From: Neoscytalidium dimidiatum
Taxonomy: Eukaryota; Ascomycota; Dothideomycetes; Botryosphaeriales; Botryosphaeriaceae
DNA length: 64,000 bases
Reading direction: 5' to 3'
Assembly (NCBI GenBank): GCA_037367355.1
Contig: CM074704.1
Location: 124,001-188,000 of the forward strand
The position numbers and the translations under genes were made by a program. The notes beneath the pieces are model-generated. The model searched no databases, was not told the origin of the DNA, and was given only the letters and a program-made list of their open reading frames with translations. Shown piece after piece: positions 33,759 to 44,752 of this stretch. The first letter of the stretch is position 1. Each line of letters starts with the position of its first letter.

Positions 33759-35730
33759 ATACTTCTACTAATGCAACAAGATACTTGGAGGTGAGGCATG
33801 TTTAGTAGAAAAGCCGATTTTTCTTGGTTATTCTATAACAGATTCCGGCCAGCATCGGTCCCGAGGTCGATAATGACACAAAGTCATTGCAAAGGACTAC
33901 GACTCTGTTTTGAAGGGCATCTTCGATGATCATCCACCACAAGCATATACCAATCACGAAATCCTGAAGCCGTAACTGATGCGACGTGTCTGCAAAGTGT
34001 CAACTATTTGGTCCATATTTTCGACGGCGACGCTGCACGCGGCTCTCTCCCGAGACTGACGAGATACCCAAATCTCCAATTAAAGGCCATGCGAAAACTA
34101 CACTTTATGTTTGTGCTGCGTATAAGGGAGTTTTAAAATAATCAGATATTATCGACTAATGTTAAAACGAAAACATAAGCGAAGACAAGTAGTAAATATC
34201 TATAAGGCCCATTCTATCTAACGAGGGCTTGCAGTCCTACTTCAAATATATGATCTATATTAGAACAGTTTGGCATGACCTATAGTTCCTTTTGAATATC
34301 TATAACAAAATAGCTTACGTTGCTTAGATCAATGCATCTAAGAATACTAACAAAGGCTAGTAGGAGGACGTCTTTCGCAGTGACAAATAAAAGTAATCTA
34401 AGATATTTCGGCGCTTGAACATTAGTTCCGGCTCCTAAAAATGGAGATGACGGTTCCGAGATAAAATCTGTTACGGTATAATGCGAACATGGACTAGTTC
34501 TGTCTGAAGCGCGTCGGCGTGTGATAGCTAGACTACGTGTGTTCAAGCTTAGCGCGAGCAGTTGCATTCCAGGGACGCTCCATGCTACTAGTCCGTATTG
34601 TTTGCTCCTTGTTTTTGTTTTCACTTTGCATAGTAAGCAGCGTGAAAGGCGGAAACGATGGAATAATACTCCCATTTGACAAGCCCGTAAGCCTTGTAAC
34701 GCCAGGCCCTACATCAAAACACAGCTGTTTTAGTATTAAATAATCTTTTCCGCAAGTAAGTATCCAGGCTGAGGTGTATTCAGCCTTCTACTACGTAGCC
34801 AATAATGCAGCACAGATCGAGCTGCCCCATGCCTTCACAAGGCCTGAATTCCCTTCCCGCAATCCTGAATGCCTGCGACACCGCTTCCTGTGAGATGTCG
34901 TTCGTTAACCTGGTATCCATGCTACTGAAGTTGATGATCGTTCAACTCAGATGCTTGGCTGGGGTGGGCCTTGCGGAATTTTAGCCCTTGAGTGGTATCT
35001 CGTTCGCCACCTGTATGAGCAAGACAATCCCTAGGAGGTATTCCGCTGAGTACTCAACCGAAATGTCCATTGAGTAGCACATCTATTCCTATTCTCACAA
35101 TCCAAACGCTCGTAAGTCAAATCCCATTTCAGCATACGTGACCGACCAGATGATGCACATAGATGAGAGTTTCCCCATTTCAATTTCTACGGCGATAGCA
35201 CGAAAAGATCCTCATACAGGAGATTAAATACTTACCCAAGGGTCTGTTCCGTCTGGAAACATTAGCTGCCTTTTATTTACTTTCGTGCGTTACTGCAGAA
35301 CAATCGTCGTAGTTGGTGCTCACTGAGATATGTCTTACAGTACGCACGATGTCACCTTCCGCGTGTGCCATGCCGGGGTTTTATAAATATGCATCTTGGA
35401 CACTTTAAGGTTTTCAGCAACAATGATGGGTGGGTATGGGTGGGGCTGATCATGACTGCTCAAACGGATGGCCGAGGCTATGGAAATGAATATAATAAGT
35501 AAGCTTTAAATGAGTGATATATCACAAGGCCTGAAGACACGATCTCATTCGAATTTCTTCTGGTGAAGAATCACGTGCAACGTGGATAAGAAAACAAGAT
35601 AGTTAGGCAAACTCGAATGCTCATAGAGACTTAGAATATAGTCAGAAAGTCAAGGAACGGTTCCGAAGGGATGAGCCACTCGGAATACTCGAACCAAAAA
35701 CGACAGATCGAACAGACTCCTTAAGCCCAA
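33759..35730. other. AT-rich gene desert
   Basis: About 2 kb of AT-rich sequence with stops in all frames at short spacing. No gene, tRNA or recognisable element. Confidence 0.5.
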
Positions 35731-36297
35731 TTAGGAGGACCCAGTCTTCTTCCCATGCTTGTCATTGTCCTTGTCATTCTTCTTCTTGTCGCCCTTGTCC
35801 TTGTCACCCTTCTTCTTGTCATCCTTCTTCTTGGCCTCGGGGTCGGCCTCGCGAGCCTCAATGGCAGGCGCCTCAATGTCATCGGCAGCGGCAACGTCAC
35901 GCGGAGGTTTCTTGCCCTTCTTCGGCTCCTTGCCCTTCTTCGGCTTCTTCTTGTCCTTCTTGTCATCCGTCTTCTTCGTAGCGTCATGGTCGGCACGAGC
36001 CTCGATCCACGACTGCTCCGGTTCGTCAACTTTCAGTGCGTCAGCTCCGCGGTCCTCGTGAGTTGGGGTGCTGTCGAAGACTTACTCGCGCGAGCTGCTA
36101 TGTGAAGAGGCTCTCCCACATTGACGACTGCATCGCTCCGGGCGACGAGAGCGCCGCTGTTCGCATCCTGGGCCACGGGAATCGCATTGACGACCGCGCT
36201 GATAAGAGTCAGTAACGTGGCTCTCGGCAAGATTGGGCAGGCGGCCTGCATACCTCACAGACGCAAGAGTCAGCAAAATATGATCAAACGAGCGCAT
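35731..36297 (-). CDS. Small secreted lysine/aspartate-rich protein
   Basis: Three exons: 36297-36254, 36198-36086 and 36029-35731, giving 151 aa. Introns are 55 and 56 nt; the second has a clear GCTGAC branch site. The first exon and start of the second encode a signal peptide (MRSFDHILLTLASVSAVVNA), formed only after splicing. The mature part begins IPVAQDANSGALVARSD. From about residue 65 the chain is almost entirely K, D, E, G and P, with repeated KKGK, KKDDKKK and DKDKGDKK words; an internal island reads DVAAADDIEAPAIEAREADPE. It has no cysteines after the signal and is strongly charged, so it is likely disordered. A cell-wall, polyanion-binding or effector-like role is possible but not shown. 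Confidence 0.75.
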
Positions 36298-38321
36298 CGT
36301 GAACAGATAGTTTGAAATTTTAGGTGATGATTGAATGAATGTTCTGCTTTACTTCTCAGGCTGTCACTTTGCGCTTCAGGGAGGCTGCTTATATATCTGT
36401 CCCCATTCCGGCGTGTAGCGGAGAGCCGGCTCTTCTGGCTCCGGAGCAGCAGCTCTGTGACACAGCCCCTCCGATCGATCAGGCCTACAGGGGGACATGT
36501 CTGGCCTATCCCTACCAGAGAGGGATTCGCTGTCACGAGCACTGATGATGTGGATGCTGGGCCAACTCGTATTCCTTGCATGCCCCTGTGAACGTTGCCA
36601 TCCGACCGTGCATGATTGGTGCGAGGGAAATTGTACCACGGCGCCAGCCACACTGCATCTTGATCCAGCGCCCGAGATTTGACGCGAGTCGGCGCGTGCA
36701 TCCTCCCGGTGTCGAAGCTACGACATCGCCGCACCTAATGATGATATCGTGGGGAAAGGACGCGGGAGAGGACTCGGCCGGGCGGCTGCGGAGTTGAGCA
36801 ATTTTCCCCTGCCATGGACGTCGTTGACGTGTCGCGGCACCAGCCTGATTGGGCGTTGGCGAACCCAGTCGAACGAGGCCCGGGTGAGCCGGAACAAAGC
36901 TTAACTGGCACTAAGCTTTGGCTAAGACCGGTGAGCAGGCAAAACAAGCTTTGCTAAGCCTTTTGGCACACGCACCAACCCTGCCGACGGGGCTGGGATG
37001 GGTCGTGGCTTGAAATGGCGCGATGGGGGGGAATATCCCTCGTTCCCCCCCCTTTTGCACTTCGCGCTATTAATGTAATACGAAGACTGAAGGATGCTGA
37101 CTCGCAACGACGCGGCTGGGGCACTACGACACGCGTATCTCGCTGAACAGGAGCCACGCCGTCTGGGTGCAGTTCTGCGTTGTTCGCTGCACACATTTTT
37201 GCGTCGGTTGAGCATAAATGACGAAGATGTTGACGTGCGTTCCGATATCTTCGAAGCTCGCGGAGATGTTGGTGTGCGGCATGAGAGCTTTGAAGTTCCA
37301 TGGCGCCGACGTTAGAGGAAGTAACCGGAACGACGAGTCTTTGCGCAATGCAAGGGCCGCTTGTGCTTTAGGTCCCACACAGTAGCTAGTGCTGCGCTAG
37401 GTGTGGACGCGGGGTGCCTCTAGAGTAGCATTTCGGTTCCCCGCGTTAAGCGAAACGCCCCTCGAGGGGTGTTTCGGTTCCCGCACTCGCCAGACCGCGC
37501 GGGTTAAATTAAGCCTTGAGGACGCAGGCGGTAGGTGAGACAGTGTTTGATTGGTTCTATTCTGAGTAGCGGCTGGTCCCGGTAGACTTGTCAGGAGTGT
37601 CAAGCACCGACCCAGGCTCGACTGATTTGGAACCCGGCGCTTGACACCTGAATCCCAACATACCGTCGCATGATCATGCATGTGCACGATCCGAGGACAC
37701 ACACATTGTCATACTTCCTGACTTGCTCTTGAAGAATGGTGATCCTGGCATGGCCATGATCTCGCGATGAGTGACAGGGCATAGATGGATTTCTCCCGCA
37801 GCCGCTCTAACGTTGTTGCATGAGGTACGTAGAATCATCCTGTGGTTGTGAGCAGAAGAGTGAGTATCAGAGGGAGCTTAAGGTGTTGCTTGAGGGGAGT
37901 TCTCAGTATGCCTTGAGTGAGGGGCGAAAATGCGGTGCTACAAGAGTCACAGGTCACGGCGCACTGTGTCCGCGAGGTAGATGATGGACCATCGCTGATG
38001 TGAAGCGATTTTTTTCCATTCTGAGAATTCACTGATCTCGGCATCTGTCTCGGACGCCTGTTCCATTACCAAAAAAACAGAAAAAAAAAAAAATTCTGAC
38101 GAGCAGAGAGACGAACAACTGGCAGGGTTTCACACGCACAAAAGAAAAGGAGGAGACAAACGCAGGAGAAAAGCAAGAATGCGAATTGACAGCAAGCAGC
38201 ATAAAGGGATACAGTAGCAAAAGAACGGGCGTGATTGAAGTAACGCCCTCAATTCCGTATCGCTTGATTGTATTCTTCAGGCTGTCCGCCGCCCAGCTCC
38301 CGAGTCTCCTCGACAAGTTCA
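36298..38321. other. Intergenic with a near-perfect palindrome
   Basis: No gene is supportable. The notable item is a 26-bp near-perfect palindrome at 37451-37476 flanked by direct TTTCGGTTCCC words, annotated separately. GCTTAG/CTAAGC words cluster at 36890-36960. Confidence 0.45.
37451..37476. repeat. 26-bp near-perfect palindrome
   Basis: The core is CCCCTCGAGGGG with outer arms CGAAAC and GTTTCG; only the symmetric G/T pair fails to match. TTTCGGTTCC occurs on both sides (about 37429 and 37472). It could be a remnant of an inverted-repeat element or a symmetric protein-binding site. Confidence 0.55.
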
Positions 38322-39957
38322 TCATGCCGGCGAGGCGAGGTTGCGAGCTCCCTGATGGCAACGCCGAGTCAGCAACCGTCCGAACCATAACGGCAGTGGA
38401 AGCGCAGCATGCCTTGGCAAAGCTCCCGCCTCATGCATGTGCGACATGCCAACTCCGCTCGAGCGCGGAGATCCACCGCGCAACGTCGGCCATCCTCGAT
38501 GGGGCCGATCGTGTCCCATCGCGCCGGGCTCTTTCCTCTCCCTCTGTGTGCCAGGTGCGTCGGGCAACGTGGATGTCCTGCTCCCGCTTCGTTGGGACTC
38601 TCCCGCCGACCGGCCGGGCGTGCGGCGGGCAGCGGGACCCTGCAGCAGGCGTGGGTCGCCCTCGTCGATTGGTGAGCCGGCGGGAGAGGCGTGGCGCTGT
38701 CCGCTCGACGCGCGAGACGGCGACGGTGGGTGCGACTTGCGAGTCTGGCCGAGGAAGCGGTAGTCCTCGCTCAGGTAGCCCTCCTGCAGCAGGAACAGGC
38801 TGGAGTAGTCGCCCAGAGACTCGACCCAGCTCTCGCTGATGTCGACCCCTCTGAACGGCGCCGAATGGCCCCGCTTCTTGCCGCTCTGAAAGGGAAAATT
38901 GGTTAGGGCGGGGAGGAGAGACGCGGTGACGGGGTGGAGGAAAGCGGCAGGTGTTTACCAGCTTGTTGACTCGGTCGCCGCCATGCTTCTCGCGCAGCTT
39001 CTTGTCGACCGAACCTTCCCCTTGGGCCTGCGTCTGCGCCCTCAGGCTCTCTCTGTCAATCCCCCCGGCTGAGGTGTGAAGGGGGGAAGAGTACCTCGCG
39101 GCGGGAAGACGTACCATGGAGGTGACTTGCTCCTGCTTCTGCTCCCAGGTTTGTCCTTGACGGTCCGGCCAGGCACCCTGCTTTCGAGATGCGATTGCGT
39201 GGTGTGCGGCGACCATATATTCTGCGAGCAGCAAACGGATGCCATGGCATTCGAAGCCGTCCTCGACCCATTGCACCCTGGAAAGCCAGCTGCAGGTAGC
39301 CGGTCTGCAGATGTGAGCGTCCTGATCGCAGTATCCCAAGTCGAGCTGGCGGGAGACGGTGCCATCTCTGAGGGCAGTTGCGAACGGCCTGGAGGAACGG
39401 GGAGGAACGGGGAGGATGTCTTCACTGAGGAAATAGCAGGTTTGGATTCGCGATGCGCTGCTAGTGGACTTCATGAGCCGGCAGGCAGGGCGGTATCGAC
39501 GGTGTCCGGGCCGTGCAGATGCGATACGGGGCTGATCGACAGGAAGAGCGTTCGCAACTCGCTCACCCTGCTCGTCGCGCGGCGTCATGGGCAGGGGAGC
39601 GAGAAGCACGCCATGCTCGTCCATTCCAGCATGTTTCATCAATACGTGGCATGGCGTCGGGATGCTCAGCCCGTCGATCACCTTCTGCACCGGCCCGGTT
39701 CTGGCCTTCGATCCAGCCATGCGACAACGACCGACGCTGCAGACGCCGCCGTCGCGCAGCATCGAGATCCTTGGCATCGTCCGCCGTGGGAAACCTGATG
39801 GTATGTTGCAACAGTCTGCAGAGAGCGACGACTCGCGGAGCGAAGCTGCGCTGTCTTCTTCGGTTGGAATAGCGGGCGTGCGATCGGGGATTGCGCATCT
39901 CTGTCGGATAAAGACTCCGCGGCCCTGGGAATCATCATGTATAGAGAGGGGGATCAT
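38322..39957 (-). CDS. Hypothetical protein, multi-exon model with uncertain 5' part
   Basis: The 3' half is the best supported. An exon at 39048-38959 (..KKLREKHGGDRVNKL) is joined by a 73-nt intron (38958-38886, GTAAAC..TTTCAG) to an exon at 38885-38322 beginning SGKKRGHSAPFRGVDIS and containing WVESLGDYSSLFLLQEGYL and a Ser/Pro/Arg-rich tail. Upstream, a 66-nt intron (39114-39049) links in phase to a long open frame reaching ATG 39957. Several internal ATGs could be the start, and the opposite strand is also open over 39076-39798, so the first exon is weak. No known domain is recognised. The basic, low-complexity tail suggests a nuclear or scaffold role, which is a guess. Confidence 0.45.
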
Positions 39958-41182
39958 CCGTCAGAAGTGGGTAGATTTTTTTTTTTTCCTCGGTCGCATC
40001 TGCCTGGACGCGGTGCTCTATTACTCAGACGCCGGCCAGAGCAGGGATGACGATGTCAGGACGCTGGCCTTGACAGCCAATGGGCCGCGATGCCCGTGTG
40101 CGACTACATGCCTCAGCGTCCGCTTCTGTTTCGTCCCGCAGTCTGCGAAGCGAGGAGGGAGGCCATATAGCTGGCAGAGCCGGCTGCAGCCTTGCGATAC
40201 CCGGGCGGACATTGGCTTGGGCGGATCACTTGACGCCGTGCGCGCACGCAACGCACGCATGCACGAACGGATATGGCCTCTCTGACCGAGCCAAGATCTG
40301 GGGCGAGAGGCACGCAAGCGTGGACTGAGTGCGAAGAGGAGAGAAGAGAGAGAGAAAGAGAGAAAGAGAGCGAGAGAGAGCGAGATGGGTAGAGAGTGAG
40401 AGACAGTGCCTGCAGCAATGTTTCAATGTGATACAGCCCCGCACGGCCCGCAGCTGCCCCACCTTCATGTTCTTTTTTGCGATGAATCTCACTCCCGCTG
40501 TTGATCAATCTGTGGTTTGCTGCCGCTGAGCCTGAAATCGCCAAGTTGTGATCCAGGGAATCCCCATGCGCATTACCGCTGCCAGAGAGTGGAAGGACCC
40601 CGTGATACCTACGGGGAGCTTGGTCCAAGCCGTTACGTCTGGACGCCGCTTTGGCAAGGCCAGGCAATGCACGATTCCGCCAATAGTGTCATGTGTCTTG
40701 ATGGCTGCGTGCAGGATACATTCAGTCATCCAGCCATCCAAGGTACGGTCGGGGAGATGGTCGCTCAACTCGACCGCAAAGCTCGAAAGAGCATACAATG
40801 ACAGTGTCACGGGTGTGGGGAGGCCAGGCAAGGAGGATGCAGGCATTTCACTCAGGCCCAGACGTGCGTCATGCATATATGGCATAGAGCTGACATGGCC
40901 AGCAGGGGCGGTGGTAGTCGTGCTGAATCGGCGGGACGTATCGATGCGGGGGGTGCTTCCATAAACTCAAGCATGCGTATGCACCGTTTGCTTACACGCA
41001 TCCGGCTGAGGCGAAGATTTTCAAACGCGCTTTAATGCTCTCTGTCCCTACTTGTTCGCTCACACAGCTGAAGAAGAGCAGAGACGAACGGACGCCGCAG
41101 TTGTCGGTCCCATTGTTTTCTTTCGTGCAATCGCCTCTGCTCGAGACCGTTACCGCCACCGATCGTCTTTCCCTTCCGCAAC
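39958..41182. other. Intergenic with GA-rich tract and one small frame
   Basis: Positions 40335-40400 form a GA-rich simple-sequence tract (AGAGAGAAAGAG words). A small minus-strand frame at 40505-40885 is listed separately. The rest looks like promoter and leader DNA for the gene starting at 41183. Confidence 0.45.
40505..40885 (-). CDS. Possible small hypothetical protein
   Basis: A 126-aa frame from ATG 40885 with balanced amino-acid usage (for example VELSDHLPDRTLDGWMTE and THDTIGGIVHCLALPKRRP). No signal, TM or motif is seen. The plus strand also has a 138-codon frame over 40548-40964, so at least one of the two is spurious. Kept only because composition resembles real protein. Confidence 0.25.
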   Translation of the reverse strand: MPYMHDARLGLSEMPASSLPGLPTPVTLSLYALSSFAVELSDHLPDRTLDGWMTECILHAAIKTHDTIGGIVHCLALPKRRPDVTAWTKLPVGITGSFHSLAAVMRMGIPWITTWRFQAQRQQTTD

Positions 41183-41542
41183 ATGGGCGTCTCTCAGCAA
41201 CTTCCCCACCACGCCAACGCAGCATTCACCGCCAATGCCGAGATACTCACTCACCGCTTCCACGATCCCGTCTATGTCGCACACCTTTACGAGGCCTGGT
41301 GCGCGGAAGCTGCCGCTTACGAGGCGTCGAGAGACGCGCGACGCGAGGAGCGCAGGCAGGAACGGGAACTCGCTCGCGCACTGAAGCAAAATGCAAGGCA
41401 ACAGGCAGACGTCCTTCAGCAGGAGTTCAATGCGGCAAGGAAGACCGGGAGGGCCGAGAGACGGGCACGCAAGTTGGCGAGGAAAGCGGCGCGGGGCGAG
41501 CATGAAGGGCGTCGCGAGGGCCAGGCGCTGAGCGGGATGTAA
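41183..41542 (+). CDS. Small coiled-coil protein
   Basis: A 119-aa frame with a well-placed ATG (CGCAACATGGGC). After a short N-terminal part (about residues 1-45, with VYVAHLYEAWCAEAAAYE), residues ~48-112 are almost entirely Arg, Ala, Glu, Gln and Lys (for example REERRQERELARALKQ). This predicts a long basic helix or coiled coil. No signal peptide. The function is unknown; similar small basic coiled-coil proteins often bind nucleic acid or ribosomes, but nothing here proves that. Confidence 0.5.
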   Translation: MGVSQQLPHHANAAFTANAEILTHRFHDPVYVAHLYEAWCAEAAAYEASRDARREERRQERELARALKQNARQQADVLQQEFNAARKTGRAERRARKLARKAARGEHEGRREGQALSGM

Positions 41543-41831
41543 GTTCGAAGCGTTCCGCACTTATCGTCACGGAATCTCCTCGGATTCCGCAACCATGGCT
41601 GATCGTCTCGATTTCATCTTCAGATTCGACGGCGTCGAACTGGATACTCAAGTTTTCCTTGGCTTCTGAGAGGAGCTGGTTTCCCACTACCGGTGACTAT
41701 TTTGGGGAGCGTCCAGGGGGAGGATGGGCAAGTCGGACTCGTTTGGGCTTGATACGAAGGCCTGTTCGGATTTGTGCGTACGGTATTAGAGATTCTGCAG
41801 CGGAAATGCCACGCATCCGCGGCAATAATAT

Positions 41832-41930
41832 TCTGGTCAGAAGCATCACGGACGGTGGTAACAGTCTGATCAGAAACATCACGCATTATAATAATGTTCT
41901 GGTCAGAAACATCACGAATGGTAATAATGT
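41832..41930. repeat. 33-bp tandem repeat, three copies
   Basis: Units start at 41832, 41865 and 41898 and share the core TCTGGTCAGAAACATCACG. The copies diverge at several bases. As 33 is a multiple of three, the minus strand reads an 11-residue repeat (DVSDQNIITIR-like) through the array, yet no convincing gene contains it. Confidence 0.65.
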
Positions 41931-42387
41931 TCCGGTTGAACAATCTGAAAAGGACGACCTATCAGTATCTTTGGATTGGCTGGTACGCAGCCGCACTCAA
42001 CAATCTGACAAATGAGCTCGTACTCCATCACATCTCGCCCTCGTAGGTTGGTGCGTGGTCCATGAGTGCTTACCCCGGTCTCCTCCGGCGGCTTCGCCCA
42101 GCCGGTACCCTGTACTAATAGCAACAGTACCGGCAACGCAGTCACCGCAAGATCCTTGTGCGCTGTTCGCACATCGCAGCTCCACGCCAGCTCATCGAAC
42201 CATGGCAAACAAAGTGCTACGAGCCAGCAGGGTTTCGAGCCGGACAGAATGCCTGTGTGACGCGCAGGCGGCTGCCCGCAGGCAGCTCTCGTCGACGCCG
42301 GGGCTCTCGAGGCTGCGGATAAATTGCCTGCTTTTTCCCAGCCTTGCCCCCGTCCACGGCCGCTCCGGACGCCACTCGCCTCGCACC

Positions 42388-43004
42388 ATGGACGCCATTA
42401 TCGAGGACGAAGACCTCTCCCTCATCGATCCCTGCCACGCCCAATCCCTGCTTTGGCTGGAGCACATCACGGCGTACCTGCACGCGCGGGCGCGAACGGC
42501 CGAGACCAACGACGACCTCGTCATCATCGTGCTCGCCATCTCGACCATCTCGCACACATTAGAGCTTCCCCTGCGGCGGCAGTACCGCCCGCAGGACACG
42601 CCCTTCGAGCGGAGCGAGCGCAGCAGCTTTATGTCCGGCTTCGCGGCCTTCGGCAGCAGCAGCAGCAAGAGCCATGCCAAGGCGCAGGGTGCCTTTCATT
42701 TGTACCTAGTCCCTCCCGCCTGCACCGTCCCTTCCGTCGTCCCTGCCCCTTCTGACCCCGTGCTCGCGTAACCAGCGTCGATCCCTACTTCTTCCTGAGG
42801 CGGCAGAGCACTCGCCTGTTCCTGGACGTCCAGCTGGCCCGGGCCCAGCGGCTCGTGCTACGCCTTCGCGACGCCGACGACGACGCCGTGGATGACGGAC
42901 CCGGGGACGAGATTGGCGAGGAAAGCCAGGAGCGGTACGGCGAGCTGCTGCTGCAGGAGCTCGCTTCTCGACGTGCGCTCCGCCACCTGTTCCATCCTGA
43001 TTGA
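42388..43004 (+). CDS. Hypothetical two-exon protein
   Basis: Exons 42388-42701 and 42776-43004 (74-nt intron GTACCT..TAACCAG, phase 2) encode 180 aa. The join is supported because it links GAFHF to VDPYFFLRRQSTRLFLDV in one frame and ends at TGA 43002. The N-terminal half has two helices (AQSLLWLEHITAYLHAR; DLVIIVLAISTISHTLEL), then a Ser-rich linker; the C-terminal half is helical and acidic (RDADDDAVDDGPGDEIGEE). A longer start at ATG 42202 is in frame and would add 62 residues of less protein-like sequence. No family is recognised. Confidence 0.55.
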
Positions 43005-44752
43005 GCGTCCGGGGATGGGTGATGGCGCTTTAGGACTGCGAGCCGTACTTGCATGCATTGTCTCCTTTTCTGGTTTTCTTTTTTGCTTTCATTTTTTTTG
43101 GTTGTAATTTTTATTCCACATCATTTTTCTTTTCTTCCCCATATATCCCGCATTCAAAAGCTCGGTATATTTTCCCGCGATACCTGTCAGCGTTACGAGC
43201 GAATAAAAAGCGACGGGCCGGCAGGGGAGGGCCACGGAGGTTGCCATGCACATTCTTACCATGAACATTCGTTCCGAGGACTTTTCACTCCGAACACCTT
43301 TCACACCTACTTTTTATGCCTTGCAGAGCAGAATCGGGGGGCGAAACGGTTCATGCGCCATACTCAAGTCCGAACGCTAGATGTGGTTCGAATAATCTCT
43401 CCAGCGACCCAATCGTCCCCCCTAATCGGAAGCGTTTCCGGCGGTTGCGTTGCCGTTAAGCTTGTTTTAGTATTTGACGCCGGTATAACTTAATTTCAAC
43501 TTCGAATCTCTCTTTCCCTTGGAACCTTGAACCAGTGAAGCCCCCGTGTGTGCCCATCGTGTACATCAATCTCCGACTAGACCCTGTGGTGCCACGTATC
43601 CTGCCTTTTCGTTGCCGCCGAACATCATCGTGGGAACAACGGCGAATCGAGTATGGTAGCTTAGCTCATCTGTTTCGTGGCTGTCAGTTCGGTGGACAAA
43701 ACTTCGAATCTCGCTTCATCTCGTGGCTGGGTGCCCGACGTCGATCTCGATCGGCTACCCGGGTGCAGTCCGCACATTTCGCGTGATGCAATATCTGTCA
43801 CGTGTGAACAAGGTGACACGGGCGGTAGCCAGTTTCAAGTTTTTCGAGGAAAAGCACCAGCGCCCCTCCGTCGCAATACAACGCACACAGCAGACGTCAG
43901 CGAACTACCTGATATCCACATCCCGCCTCTGTCTCTTCTACTGCCCCTTGCGTAGCAATGCGTAGCAAGATTAGTTGATGACCACTTCTGACTTTGTTGC
44001 CTAGATCAATTGTTCACCGCTTCCGCCCTTGTTGGCCAGATTAGTTGTTGAGCGCTGCTGCACCTTGTATTGCACAATTCAATGTTCACCACTTCTGCAC
44101 CTCATCTTGCAAGATCAATCGTAAACTACTCCAGAACGTTGTGTTGCAACATGAAGTATAGACGCAGCACCGTAGTCTTCAGCGGCTTGCTTGCTTAGAA
44201 GATGGATTCACCAGACCATGACCCCGACCTGCGCCATGGCCTTCTGCCCGACCGTTCTCCGCGCGTCCAGCGCAGCCTGGTAGACATGACGGGGCATCTC
44301 ACGTTGCTCATCAACCATGCGCTCGCAAACCGCGTGCGTAAATGTGACAATGCTTCGCAGTAGCGGTTGCAGGAAAAAATTTCTCACCCGCGCAACGTCT
44401 TCTCATCCACACACCAGATTCACATCCGCACATCGGATAATCTCAGCCCCCGCATGCGCATTCTCTTGGATTCGCGGCTCGGACCCACGCCTCCGCCGAC
44501 CAACTCGAAGGATCGGAGGCCGAGATTGCTCGCTAGGCCCTTGGCAGCGCCCGTGGGGTGTGCTCCGCTATCAGAGTTTACCTGCATGTGGCTGCGGCGC
44601 GAGGACAGGGGTCCCACGACGATCAGAGCGGAACGGGAGCACTTATCTGTGGGCGGCGCGCGACCATTCCTTACGACGGGTTGTGCAACGCTTCCGACGT
44701 CTCTGTCAATTCTACTTCTTTTTTTCCCCTCTCGCACACACTCTCCGCCGCC
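43005..44752. other. Intergenic region upstream of the permease
   Basis: No gene is supportable. It contains a degenerate ~36-bp minisatellite at 43968-44148. A CT-rich tract just before 44753 looks like the permease leader. Confidence 0.5.
43968..44148. repeat. Degenerate ~36-bp minisatellite, five copies
   Basis: Units of 35-38 bp begin at 43968, 44003, 44038, about 44076 and 44112. The shared pattern is close to AGATYAATTGTTCACC followed by a CTTCTGC..TTGTTGC half. Copies have diverged substantially, so the array is old. It lies 600-780 bp upstream of the permease ATG. Confidence 0.6.

Noticed and set aside
39076..39798. 240-codon plus-strand frame opposite the uncharacterised minus-strand gene
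   Set aside because: No splice or motif support, while the minus strand has two consistent introns just downstream; strand choice for this part is still not certain.
42202..42387. Longer N-terminus for the gene at 42388
   Set aside because: In frame and with ATG, but the added 62 residues look like translated leader; ATG 42388 has better context and starts protein-like sequence.
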